From UBA10649 sp964597445 (GTDB lineage Bacteria > Actinomycetota > Actinomycetes > S36-B12), in the NCBI GenBank assembly GCA_964597445.1, contig CAZQXO010000073.1:1-7010 (forward strand): a stretch of DNA of 7,010 nucleotides, given 5' to 3'. Under the pieces are notes generated by a model. It had not been told where the DNA came from and made no database searches. It saw only the letters and a list, made by a program, of their open reading frames with translations. Shown here one piece after another: positions 1 to 5,395 of this stretch; within the stretch, counting starts at the first letter, position 1, and every line of letters starts with the position of its first letter. The translations under genes and the position numbers were made by a program.

Positions 1-447
1 CTGCGCGATGCCCTCCGGGAGGTGCGACACGAGTACGACTGGATCCTTCTGGACTGCTCGCCCTCGCTCGGCATCATCACGATCAACGCCCTCACAGCCG
101 CGGATGCCGTCCTGATCCCGCTTCAGTGCGAGACACTGTCGCACCGTGGCGTCGGGCAGCTGATGGAGACGATCGCGGACGTGCAGAGGCTGACCAATCC
201 GGATCTGCGCATCGCTGGGCTCGTGCCGACGCTCTACGACGGGCGGACGGTCCACGCCCGCGCGGTGCTGGCCGATCTCGGCCCACGCTACGGAGTTCCC
301 GTGTTCTCGCCGATCGGTCGGTCGATCCGCTTCTCCGAGGCTCCCGCAGCGGGTCGCAGCATTCTGGCGACCGCAGGGACGTCCAAGGGCGCGGAGGACT
401 ACCGACGGCTGGCCACCGAGGTGGCCGGCGTCATTCGGAAGGGGTGA
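1..447 (+). CDS. ParA/Soj-family ATPase, C-terminal part (5' end outside window)
   Basis: The reading frame is open from the first base, so 148 C-terminal residues are visible and the start, with the Walker A (P-loop) region, lies upstream. Counting the first codon as residue 1, WILLDCSPSLG (14-24) is the Walker B / switch region typical of ParA/Soj/MinD-type deviant Walker ATPases. It is followed by the ADAVLIPLQCE strand (about 33-43) and the C-terminal FSPIGRSIRFSEAP element (about 100-113), where ParA proteins carry the Arg/Ser-rich region before the last helices. These proteins dimerise on ATP and act on nucleoid or membrane to position cargo. No parB, scpA or gid gene is visible, so this looks like an orphan ParA rather than the chromosomal parAB pair. 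A Soj-like protein occupies the same place near rhlE in mycobacteria (Rv3213c, from memory). Its last 17 bases overlap the end of the convergent helicase gene. The family is secure; the cargo is unknown. Confidence 0.9.
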   Translation: MRDALREVRHEYDWILLDCSPSLGIITINALTAADAVLIPLQCETLSHRGVGQLMETIADVQRLTNPDLRIAGLVPTLYDGRTVHARAVLADLGPRYGVPVFSPIGRSIRFSEAPAAGRSILATAGTSKGAEDYRRLATEVAGVIRKG

Positions 448-1969
448 CAGGCGCGGACGCCGATCCGCTGCGCGTGCGCCGACGCTGGCGGTTGCGCTTC
501 GGAGCGTCGTTCGGGTCCTTGGCGCCCTCGGCGCCGTCGGTCTTCGCGGCGGGCTTGCGCTCACGCGTCGAGTCGGGCTTGCGCTCACCTCGGCGCTCCG
601 GCTTGCGGTCTGACGAGCGGCGCGATCGATCTCCGCGGGAGTCCGCGTCCTTGCGCTTCTTGCCCGTCTCGCCGAGGTCCTCGACGGTCTCGGCAGCCAG
701 GCCCTCGCGCGTGCGGCTCGCCTTGGGCAGCATGCCCTTGGTGCCGGCGGGGATGCCGAGCCCTGTGTAGACGTGGTCGCTCGTGGAGTACGTCTCGATC
801 GGATCCTTGAAGGGGAGTTTCAGGGCGCGGTCGATCATCTGCCAGCGGGCGATGTCCTCCCAGTCGACGAACGTGACCGCGGTGCCGGAGTTGCCGGCTC
901 GCCCGGTGCGGCCGATCCGGTGCAGGTACGTCTTCTCGTCCTCGGGGCACTCGTAGTTGACGACGTGCGTGACATTGTCGACGTCGATGCCTCGGGCGGC
1001 CACGTCGGTCGCGACGAGGACGTCGATCTTGCCGGAGCGAAAGGCGCGGAGCGCCTGCTCGCGTGCTCCCTGGCCGAGGTCGCCGTGGACCGTGCCCACG
1101 GCGAAGCCCCGCTCGGTGAGCTCGTCGCACACCTTCTGGGCCTTGCGCTTGGTGCGGGTGAAGATCATGGCGAGCTCGCGACCGTCAGCCTGGAGGATGC
1201 GTGCCAGCAGCTCGACTTTGTCCATGGGATGCACGCGCCAGACGTGCTGCTCGATCGCGTCGACCGTCGCATTCTCGTCGCCCATGTCGGCCGCACGGAG
1301 GTGCAACGGGTTGGTCATGTAGCGACGTGCCAGGTTGACGATCTGCCCGGGCATCGTCGCGGAGAACAGCATCGTCTGACGCTCGGCCGGGATCATCGCG
1401 ACGATGCGCTCGACATCGGGGAGGAAGCCCATGTCGAGCATCTCGTCCGCCTCGTCGAGGACGAGGACGCGCACGTGCGAGAGGTCGAGGTCGCGACGGT
1501 TGGCGAGGTCGATGATGCGCCCGGGCGTGCCGACGACGACGTCGATGCCCTTCTGGAGCGCCTCGATCTGCGGCTCGTATGCCCGACCGCCGTACACCGC
1601 GAGGACGCGGACGCCCTTGATGCGTCCGGCTCGCTCGATGTCGGTGGCGACCTGGAGGCCGAGCTCGCGAGTCGGACACACGACGAGGGCCTGAGGCTTG
1701 CCCTGCGCGGCGGCAGGAAGGTCGGCGTACTCGGGATTGGCCGGAGCCACCATGCGCTGGAGCAGGGGGATGCCGAAGCCGAGGGTCTTGCCTGTGCCGG
1801 TCTTCGCCTGACCGATGAGGTCGCTGCCCTTGATGGCCGAGGGAAGGCACTGGGCCTGGATCGGGAAGGCGTGGGTGATGCCGTCAGCAGCCAGGGCTTC
1901 GGCGATCTGGGGATCGGCGCCGAGCTCGACGAAGGTGGGGGCGGTGGTGGGATCCACGGAGGAAGTCAT
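431..1969 (-). CDS. rhlE: DEAD-box ATP-dependent RNA helicase, RhlE type
   Basis: A complete 512-aa protein that unwinds RNA duplexes using ATP, probably in ribosome assembly or mRNA turnover. All core motifs are present and in order: Q-motif region (Phe13, PIQAQ about 36-40), Walker A AKTGTGKT (55-62), PTRELGLQ (99-106), GG (127-128), TPGR (148-151), DEAD (172-175), SAT (203-205), ATDVAARGIDV (320-330) and HRIGRTGR (350-357). The two RecA-like domains end near residue 385. A low-complexity, Arg/Lys-rich tail (about 435-504) follows, containing three 8-residue repeats, and is expected to bind RNA non-specifically. The ATG at 1967-1969 puts the Q-motif Phe at residue 13, as expected, and a TAGGGT -10 hexamer lies 8 nt upstream, suggesting a leaderless mRNA. 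The 3' end overlaps the parA-like gene by 17 bp with opposite polarity and no terminator between. The symbol rests on family resemblance and synteny with the mycobacterial gene; the exact RNA target is unknown. Confidence 0.95.
   Translation of the reverse strand: MTSSVDPTTAPTFVELGADPQIAEALAADGITHAFPIQAQCLPSAIKGSDLIGQAKTGTGKTLGFGIPLLQRMVAPANPEYADLPAAAQGKPQALVVCPTRELGLQVATDIERAGRIKGVRVLAVYGGRAYEPQIEALQKGIDVVVGTPGRIIDLANRRDLDLSHVRVLVLDEADEMLDMGFLPDVERIVAMIPAERQTMLFSATMPGQIVNLARRYMTNPLHLRAADMGDENATVDAIEQHVWRVHPMDKVELLARILQADGRELAMIFTRTKRKAQKVCDELTERGFAVGTVHGDLGQGAREQALRAFRSGKIDVLVATDVAARGIDVDNVTHVVNYECPEDEKTYLHRIGRTGRAGNSGTAVTFVDWEDIARWQMIDRALKLPFKDPIETYSTSDHVYTGLGIPAGTKGMLPKASRTREGLAAETVEDLGETGKKRKDADSRGDRSRRSSDRKPERRGERKPDSTRERKPAAKTDGAEGAKDPNDAPKRNRQRRRTRSGSASAPVTPSE
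539..610 (-). repeat. Three tandem 24-nt (8-codon) repeats in the helicase tail
   Basis: On the + strand, CGGGCTTGCGCTCAC occurs at 550-564 and again at 574-588, and a degenerate copy (CCGGCTTGCGGTC) begins at 598, giving a regular 24-bp period. In the helicase protein they encode DRKPERRG (454-461), ERKPDSTR (462-469) and ERKPAAKT (470-477). The repeat stays in frame, and adds or removes basic RKP units in the RNA-binding tail. It probably arose by slippage or unequal exchange. Confidence 0.8.
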
Positions 1970-1977
1970 TTGCCGCC

Positions 1978-1983
1978 ACCCTA
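1978..1983 (-). promoter_or_regulatory. Candidate -10 hexamer TAGGGT for the helicase gene
   Basis: Read on the minus strand, TAGGGT is followed by 8 nt (GGCGGCAA) and then the helicase ATG. A TAnnnT hexamer 6-9 nt before the start codon is the signature of leaderless transcripts in actinobacteria. No good -35 is evident. It shares its TA (1982-1983) with a TACCCT hexamer on the other strand (1982-1987), so the two divergent promoters may physically overlap in this 44-bp spacer. It is inferred from sequence only. Confidence 0.5.
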
Positions 1984-1998
1984 CCCTGAGGCAGTCGC

Positions 1999-2004
1999 TA
2001 GCCT
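1999..2004 (+). promoter_or_regulatory. Candidate -10 hexamer TAGCCT for the ferritin-like gene
   Basis: TAGCCT ends 9 nt before the ATG at 2014, which places a transcription start at or within a few bases of the start codon (leaderless type). The alternative is that TACCCT at 1982-1987 is the -10, giving a short leader in which GAGG at 2005-2008, 5 nt from the ATG, serves as Shine-Dalgarno. The sequence does not decide between them. Confidence 0.4.
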
Positions 2005-2013
2005 GAGGCCACC

Positions 2014-2612
2014 ATGACCGAGCCCCCCGTCTCCGCGCTGGACACGGATCCCGTGTACCGCGAGGCCGTGATCGATCTTCTCGGGGTCCTGGCCTACGGC
2101 GAGCTCACCGCCTTCGAGCGCATCGCGGCCGACGCATCCATGGCGGAGACCATCGATGACAAGGCGGCCCTCGCCGGCATGGCGACCGCGGAGTACCGGC
2201 ACTTCGTGCGCCTGCGCGATCGACTCGTGGAGCTAGGAGCCGATCCCTCGGAGGCCATGGCACCGTTCCGCCGGGCCTACGAGGAGTACCACGAGCAGAC
2301 CGCGCCCAGCGACTGGCTCGAGGGCATGGTCAAGGCCTATGTAGGCGACGGCATCGGCATGGACTTCTACCGTGAGATCGCGGCCTACGTCGACGACGAG
2401 ACCCGCGAGCTCGTTCTGTCGGTCTGCGATGACCTCGGGCAGTCAGCCTTCATTGTCGACCGGGTGCGTGCGGCGATCCAGCAGGATCCCCGGGTCGGTG
2501 GGCGACTGGCTCTCTGGGGACGTCGCCTCGTCGGCGAGGCGCTGTCGCAGGCCCAGCGGGTCGCGGCCCAGCGCGATGCGCTCTCCACCCTGCTGGTCGG
2601 TGGTGTGGACCG
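2014..2612 (+). CDS. Ferritin-like fold protein, truncated by assembly gap
   Basis: About 199 residues are readable from the ATG at 2014 to the gap, and the C-terminus is missing. The sequence is almost wholly helical and resembles the actinobacterial ferritin-like / MiaE-like proteins (mycobacterial Rv3210c lies at the same place beside rhlE, from memory). Glu30 in AYGELTAFERI and the ExxH pair Glu60/His63 in TAEYRHF look like metal ligands of helices 1 and 2. In the second half a clear second ExxH is not visible: the equivalent stretch reads VCDDLGQSAF (137-146), with Asp140 and Gln143 where Glu and His might be expected, and candidate helix-3 ligands Asp117 or Glu121. The di-metal site may therefore be altered or incomplete. 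The ATG immediately follows the divergent promoter region. Apparent continuation of this frame beyond the gap to position 3336 runs antisense to DUF3107 and tetR and is not real. Enzymatic role unknown; family assignment fairly confident. Confidence 0.75.
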
Positions 2613-2712
2613 NNNNNNNNNNNNNNNNNNNNNNNNNNNNNNNNNNNNNNNNNNNNNNNNNNNNNNNNNNNNNNNNNNNNNNNNNNNNNNNNNNNNNNNN
2701 NNNNNNNNNNNN
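2613..2712. other. Assembly gap (100 N)
   Basis: Exactly 100 N, the conventional size for a scaffold gap of unknown length. It hides the 3' end of the ferritin-like gene and the convergent junction with DUF3107. Only 12 bases separate it from the DUF3107 stop codon, so any terminator shared by the two convergent genes would be inside it. Confidence 0.95.
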
Positions 2713-2724
2713 GCGCTCCGGCGG

Positions 2725-2946
2725 TCACCCGCCGAAGCCGACCCGACCCTTCGACGCAGCCCCCACCTCGACGTACGCGATCTTCGACCCGGGCACGATC
2801 ACCGTACGGCCGCGGTCGTCGACGAGAGTGAGGTTCCCACCGGAGGTGAGGGCGGCCTCGACCGCCGCGATCACCGAGTCGTGGGTGTCGTCGCTGTCCA
2901 GCGAGACCTCGCGCGGGGTGTGCTGGACGCCGATCTTGATCTCCAC
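2725..2946 (-). CDS. DUF3107 family small protein (TB9.4-like)
   Basis: A 73-aa protein of unknown function. It starts EIKIGVQHTPRE after the initiator, has a central LTLVDDRGR (about 40-48), and ends KIAYVEVGAA...GRVGFGG. This is the pattern of the actinobacterial DUF3107 family, including M. tuberculosis TB9.4 (Rv3208A, from memory), and the length is typical. I chose the GTG at 2944-2946 over an upstream ATG at 2982 because the family begins at ME(V/I)KIG and because AAGGGA lies 6 nt before the GTG. The extra 12 residues of the longer form are unlike the family. It lies 53 bp downstream of the tetR gene on the same strand, so the two are probably co-transcribed. This pairing is conserved in actinobacteria and suggests a shared pathway, possibly lipid-related, but no biochemical function can be read from the sequence. 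Confidence 0.9.
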   Translation of the reverse strand: MEIKIGVQHTPREVSLDSDDTHDSVIAAVEAALTSGGNLTLVDDRGRTVIVPGSKIAYVEVGAASKGRVGFGG

Positions 2947-2952
2947 AGCGGA

Positions 2953-2958
2953 TCCCTT
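2953..2958 (-). promoter_or_regulatory. Shine-Dalgarno site AAGGGA deciding the DUF3107 start
   Basis: On the minus strand AAGGGA is followed by TCCGCT (6 nt) and the GTG start at 2946. It lies downstream of the alternative ATG at 2982, so it supports the shorter protein. It fits translation from a longer, probably tetR-linked, transcript. Confidence 0.65.
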
Positions 2959-2999
2959 CGGATGAGTCGGTATGCAGTGCAAGCGTGTCAGACGCGACG

Positions 3000-3635
3000 T
3001 TATTCCGACTGGGGTGGGTGCGACAGCGGGAAACTGCTGATGCCGCGCCAGGCCAGCGAGGCCACCAGCTCGGTGGCGAGGTCGCGCGGCAGGCGATCCG
3101 GGCCGGACCTGACCCAGCTTTGCGCCGACACCTGCACCAGCCCCTGCATTCCGGAGGCGAGCAGCATGGCCTCGGGCTCGCTGAGGCCGGTGTCCTCGGC
3201 GATGACGGCAGCGCTCATGGTTGCGAGGGTGAGGTCGGTCGCATCGACGCGCGCACGTACGGCCGGCTCATGTGCCAGGTCGCTGCTGAAGACGAGTCCG
3301 AAGGCACTGCCGGGCTCCTCGGCGAATCTGAAGTAGGCGTTCACCATGGCAGCGACGCGGGTGGCGTTGTCGGTGGTGCCGGTCAGCGCCTGTCGGGCGG
3401 CGTCGAGAAGATCCTCGATCCCGGAGTCGAGCAGCTCCAGATACAGCTCGAGCTTGCCGGGGAAGTGCTGGTAGAGGACCGGTTTCGACACCCCCGCGCG
3501 CTCGGCGATCTCGTCCATCGAGGCAGCGTGGTAGCCCACGGAGGAGAAGACGTCGAGTGCGGCCGTCATCACCTGCTGACGACGCTCCTCCCGCGGCAGT
3601 CGCGGTGCGCGGGAGGCGGGACTCGACACGGACAT
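3000..3635 (-). CDS. TetR/AcrR-family regulator, FasR-like
   Basis: A complete 211-aa DNA-binding protein. LPREERRQQVMTAALDVF (13-30) opens the N-terminal three-helix domain. The helix-turn-helix follows at about 38-57 (ASMDEIAERAGVSKPVLYQH), then the FPGKLELY capping segment (58-65). The C-terminal half is helical and diverse, as expected for a ligand-binding/dimerisation domain, with AEDTGLSEPEAMLLASGMQG (146-165) and LASLAWRGISSFPL near the end. From memory these stretches closely resemble mycobacterial FasR (Rv3208), which controls fatty acid synthase genes in response to long-chain acyl-CoA, and DUF3107 sits next to it in both cases. The ATG has a TAGGAT -10 hexamer 6 nt upstream. A palindrome overlapping that hexamer suggests autoregulation and control of the divergent hydrolase. 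TetR family membership is certain; FasR orthology is a good inference, not proven. Confidence 0.92.
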   Translation of the reverse strand: MSVSSPASRAPRLPREERRQQVMTAALDVFSSVGYHAASMDEIAERAGVSKPVLYQHFPGKLELYLELLDSGIEDLLDAARQALTGTTDNATRVAAMVNAYFRFAEEPGSAFGLVFSSDLAHEPAVRARVDATDLTLATMSAAVIAEDTGLSEPEAMLLASGMQGLVQVSAQSWVRSGPDRLPRDLATELVASLAWRGISSFPLSHPPQSE

Positions 3636-3641
3636 GGGCTC

Positions 3642-3647
3642 ATCCTA
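3642..3647 (-). promoter_or_regulatory. Candidate -10 hexamer TAGGAT for tetR
   Basis: On the minus strand TAGGAT is followed by GAGCCC (6 nt) and the tetR ATG, the leaderless arrangement. Its upstream two bases are the last bases of the palindrome at 3646-3657, so a protein bound there would cover the promoter. Confidence 0.55.
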
Positions 3648-3657
3648 CTCGCGAGTA
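3646..3657. promoter_or_regulatory. Perfect 12-bp palindrome TACTCGCGAGTA, candidate TetR operator
   Basis: TACTCGCGAGTA is its own reverse complement. It lies in the 45-bp spacer between the divergent tetR and hydrolase start codons, overlaps the tetR -10, and occupies the place where a -35 for the hydrolase promoter would be (17 bp upstream of TACCCT at 3669). Flanking bases do not extend the symmetry. Position and symmetry fit a TetR-family operator, with repression of tetR likely and either repression or activation possible for the hydrolase. Confidence 0.65.
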
Positions 3658-3668
3658 ACAAGGTGGCC

Positions 3669-3674
3669 TACCCT
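3669..3674 (+). promoter_or_regulatory. Candidate -10 hexamer TACCCT for the hydrolase gene
   Basis: TACCCT is followed by TGACGC (6 nt) and the GTG start at 3681. No Shine-Dalgarno sequence lies between, so a leaderless mRNA is the simplest reading. Confidence 0.55.
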
Positions 3675-3680
3675 TGACGC

Positions 3681-4625
3681 GTGAGTCCGCACGAGTCCGA
3701 CCCGGTCGCCGGGGCATCCCTGCCCCACGTGGCCGATACGAGCGGTCCCCTGCCGTCGTGGCCCCGCGAGGACCTCCGGCTGCCGACGCGCACGCTGAGC
3801 GTCCGGCACGCCCCCGGCGCTTCGCCCGGCCTGCCCGCCGCCGTGTACGTGCACGGCCTGGGCGGATCCTCGCTCAACTGGACCGACCTCATGCATGCGA
3901 TGCAGCCGGACGTCGACGGGTGGGCGGTCGACCTCGGAGGCTTCGGGTACTCGCCGCCTCCTCGCGATGGCGATATGTCTCCGTCAGGTCATGCGCGGGC
4001 ACTCGTCGACGTCATCGCGCAGCTCGACCTCGCCCCGGTGCACCTCTTCGGCAACTCCATGGGCGGTGCCGTGGCCCTGCAGCTCGCAGCGCGGCGGCCC
4101 GACCTCGTGCGCAGCCTGACGCTCATCTCCCCGGCCCTGCCGTCGCTGACGCTGACGAAGCAGAGTGCGCACCTCCCGGTCATCGCCGTCCCGGGTGTCG
4201 GTGAGCGCCTCGTCCCGAAGTTCATGGAGACCGATCCCGAGAGTCGTGTGCGGGGCTCGATCGACGTCACCTTCGCCGATCCGTCGCGCGTGCCTCCCGA
4301 GCGACTCGAGGAGGCGACGGTCGAGACCGAAGTGCACGACCGCCTCCCGTACGCGTCCGATGCGTTCCTTCGCTCCTTGCGCGGACTCCTACGCACCTAT
4401 GTGGACCTCGGCCCTCAGCGGCCCTGGAAGCTCGCCGAACGTGTCACGTGCCCCACGCTCGTCGTCTACGGTCGCAAGGACCCCCTGGTCGACTCGCGCA
4501 GCGCTCATCGTGTCACCAAGCACTTCCGTGATGCCCATGTCGTCCTGCTGCCCGACAGCGGCCATGTCGCGCAGATGGAGCATCCCGAGTTCGTCCGCGC
4601 GGCGTGGGAGCGCTTCATCGCCTGA
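3681..4625 (+). CDS. Alpha/beta-fold hydrolase
   Basis: A complete 314-aa serine hydrolase. The oxyanion-hole motif VHGLGGSSLNW (57-67) is followed by DLGGFGYS (84-91), the nucleophile elbow GNSMGG with Ser126 (124-129), the acid in GRKDPLV (Asp267) and the catalytic His295 in SGHVAQMEHP, so the Ser-Asp-His triad is intact. A lid-like insertion spans about 155-245. There is no signal peptide; the first 35 residues are Pro-rich and cytoplasmic location is likely. The substrate cannot be read from the sequence; esterase, lipase or C-C hydrolase activities are all possible in this fold. The GTG start fits the leaderless promoter 6 nt upstream. Divergence from a FasR-like regulator across a shared palindrome suggests control by that regulator and a lipid or acyl-ester substrate, which is inference. 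The gene ends 92 bp before cpaF, with no strong terminator visible. Confidence 0.9.
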   Translation: MSPHESDPVAGASLPHVADTSGPLPSWPREDLRLPTRTLSVRHAPGASPGLPAAVYVHGLGGSSLNWTDLMHAMQPDVDGWAVDLGGFGYSPPPRDGDMSPSGHARALVDVIAQLDLAPVHLFGNSMGGAVALQLAARRPDLVRSLTLISPALPSLTLTKQSAHLPVIAVPGVGERLVPKFMETDPESRVRGSIDVTFADPSRVPPERLEEATVETEVHDRLPYASDAFLRSLRGLLRTYVDLGPQRPWKLAERVTCPTLVVYGRKDPLVDSRSAHRVTKHFRDAHVVLLPDSGHVAQMEHPEFVRAAWERFIA

Positions 4626-4634
4626 GCTGTCAAG

Positions 4635-4671
4635 CACAGCATCCACAGCATCGCGCCTGTCCACAGCCATC
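4635..4671 (+). repeat. CACAGCATC short repeats upstream of cpaF, with a DnaA-box-like CTGTCCACA
   Basis: CACAGCATC occurs twice in perfect tandem (4635-4643, 4644-4652) and once with an inserted C (CACAGCCATC, 4662-4671), the copies starting 9 and 18 bp apart. CTGTCCACA (4657-4665) differs at one position from the actinobacterial DnaA box TTGTCCACA. The repeats lie between the hydrolase stop and the cpaF promoter, 34-70 bp upstream of the -10, a plausible place for a regulator. A chance low-complexity origin is possible. Confidence 0.4.
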
Positions 4672-4704
4672 ACGATGATTCTGGTGGGCCTGCACCGACC
4701 GACC

Positions 4705-4710
4705 TAGCGT
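4705..4710 (+). promoter_or_regulatory. Candidate -10 hexamer TAGCGT for the tad operon
   Basis: TAGCGT is followed by CGTTGAC (7 nt) and the cpaF ATG at 4718. There is no Shine-Dalgarno sequence before this ATG, which favours a leaderless transcript beginning at or near it. No good -35 is seen at 16-18 bp spacing, which may indicate dependence on an activator or on a sigma factor with other preferences. Confidence 0.5.
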
Positions 4711-4717
4711 CGTTGAC

Positions 4718-5266
4718 ATGCCCGGTGTCACCGTTGTCGAGGATCGCGTGCGCGCGGAGGTTCGTGCGCGCGGCATCGATCCGCTCCGTGATCCTTCCGC
4801 TGTGCGCGGAGTCGTCGACGAGGTCCTGGCGCAGCTGGTCGCGGATGACGACGCGAAGGGGGCGGCCGAAGCCGCGTTCCGGGCCATCGCAGGATTCGGC
4901 CCGCTGCAGCCCCTCCTCGACGACCCGCTCGTGGAAGAGCTCTGGATCAACGCCCCCGGACGAGTGTTCGTGGCCCGAGAGGGCCGGAGTGAACTGACGA
5001 CGATCGTGCTCGAGGGATCGGAGGTGCGCGATCTCGTGGAGCGCATGCTCCGTGTCTCAGGTCGACGACTCGATCTCAGCTCTCCCTTCGTCGACGCGAT
5101 GCTCCCGGATGGCAGTCGTCTCCATGTGGTGATCCCCGACATCACCCGAGAGCACTGGGCTGTGAACATCCGGCGCTTCGTCGTGCGGGCGCGGACCCTC
5201 TCCGACCTCGTTGAGCGGGGTGCGCTCCCGCGTCAGGCCGCTGCCTTCCTGGACTCTGCGGTCCTC
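4718..5266 (+). CDS. cpaF: CpaF/TadA secretion ATPase, N-terminal part (cut by assembly gap)
   Basis: 183 residues are readable of a family usually near 400. The protein is the cytoplasmic hexameric ATPase that powers Tad/Flp pilus assembly. A helical N-terminus (1-55) leads into GFGPLQPLLDDPLVEELWIN (59-78), the characteristic opening of the N-terminal domain. Next come SSPFVDAMLPDGSRLHVVIP (121-140) and NIRRF (150-154), all standard CpaF features. The Walker A, Asp box, Walker B and His box belong to the C-terminal half and fall in the gap, so integrity of the active site cannot be judged. The ATG at 4718 is supported by the -10 hexamer 7 nt upstream. It heads a + strand run of tad genes. 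No TadZ/Ssd-type ATPase gene precedes it. The frame happens to continue across the 100 N into the TadC-like gene, but that joint protein is an artefact of gap length. Confidence 0.92.
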
Positions 5267-5366
5267 NNNNNNNNNNNNNNNNNNNNNNNNNNNNNNNNNN
5301 NNNNNNNNNNNNNNNNNNNNNNNNNNNNNNNNNNNNNNNNNNNNNNNNNNNNNNNNNNNNNNNNNN
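5267..5366. other. Assembly gap (100 N) inside the tad operon
   Basis: Exactly 100 N, probably a placeholder. By family lengths and the usual order cpaF-tadB-tadC, the missing sequence should hold roughly 200 residues of CpaF plus a whole TadB-like protein, so the true gap is probably over 1 kb. The 29 bases between the gap and the TadC-like ATG contain no stop codon in any forward frame, so they do not reveal where an upstream gene ends. Confidence 0.9.
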
Positions 5367-5395
5367 CGGGACACCTCTCCGCGCAGAGCCGACAC

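Noticed and set aside
1..447. The ParA-like gene as the TadZ/CpaE of the pilus operon
   Set aside because: Its visible C-terminal sequence is Soj/ParA-like, it is 4.2 kb from cpaF and separated by opposite-strand genes, and its neighbours match the orphan ParA locus of mycobacteria.
773..2017. 414-codon open frame on the + strand opposite the helicase gene
   Set aside because: It lies wholly antisense to a complete DEAD-box helicase. Its composition (Asp/Val/Arg/His/Leu-rich) is the usual shadow of a GC-rich gene, with no recognisable domain.
2947..2982. Longer DUF3107 start at the ATG ending at 2982
   Set aside because: It adds 12 residues absent from the family and would place the good Shine-Dalgarno inside the coding region.
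2014..3336. Ferritin-like frame continuing past the gap to 3336
   Set aside because: After the N run the frame is antisense to the DUF3107 and tetR genes and no longer resembles the family.
4626..4640. Terminator after the hydrolase (GCTGT ... ACAGC)
   Set aside because: The stem is only 5 bp and no T-run follows, so I do not call a terminator.
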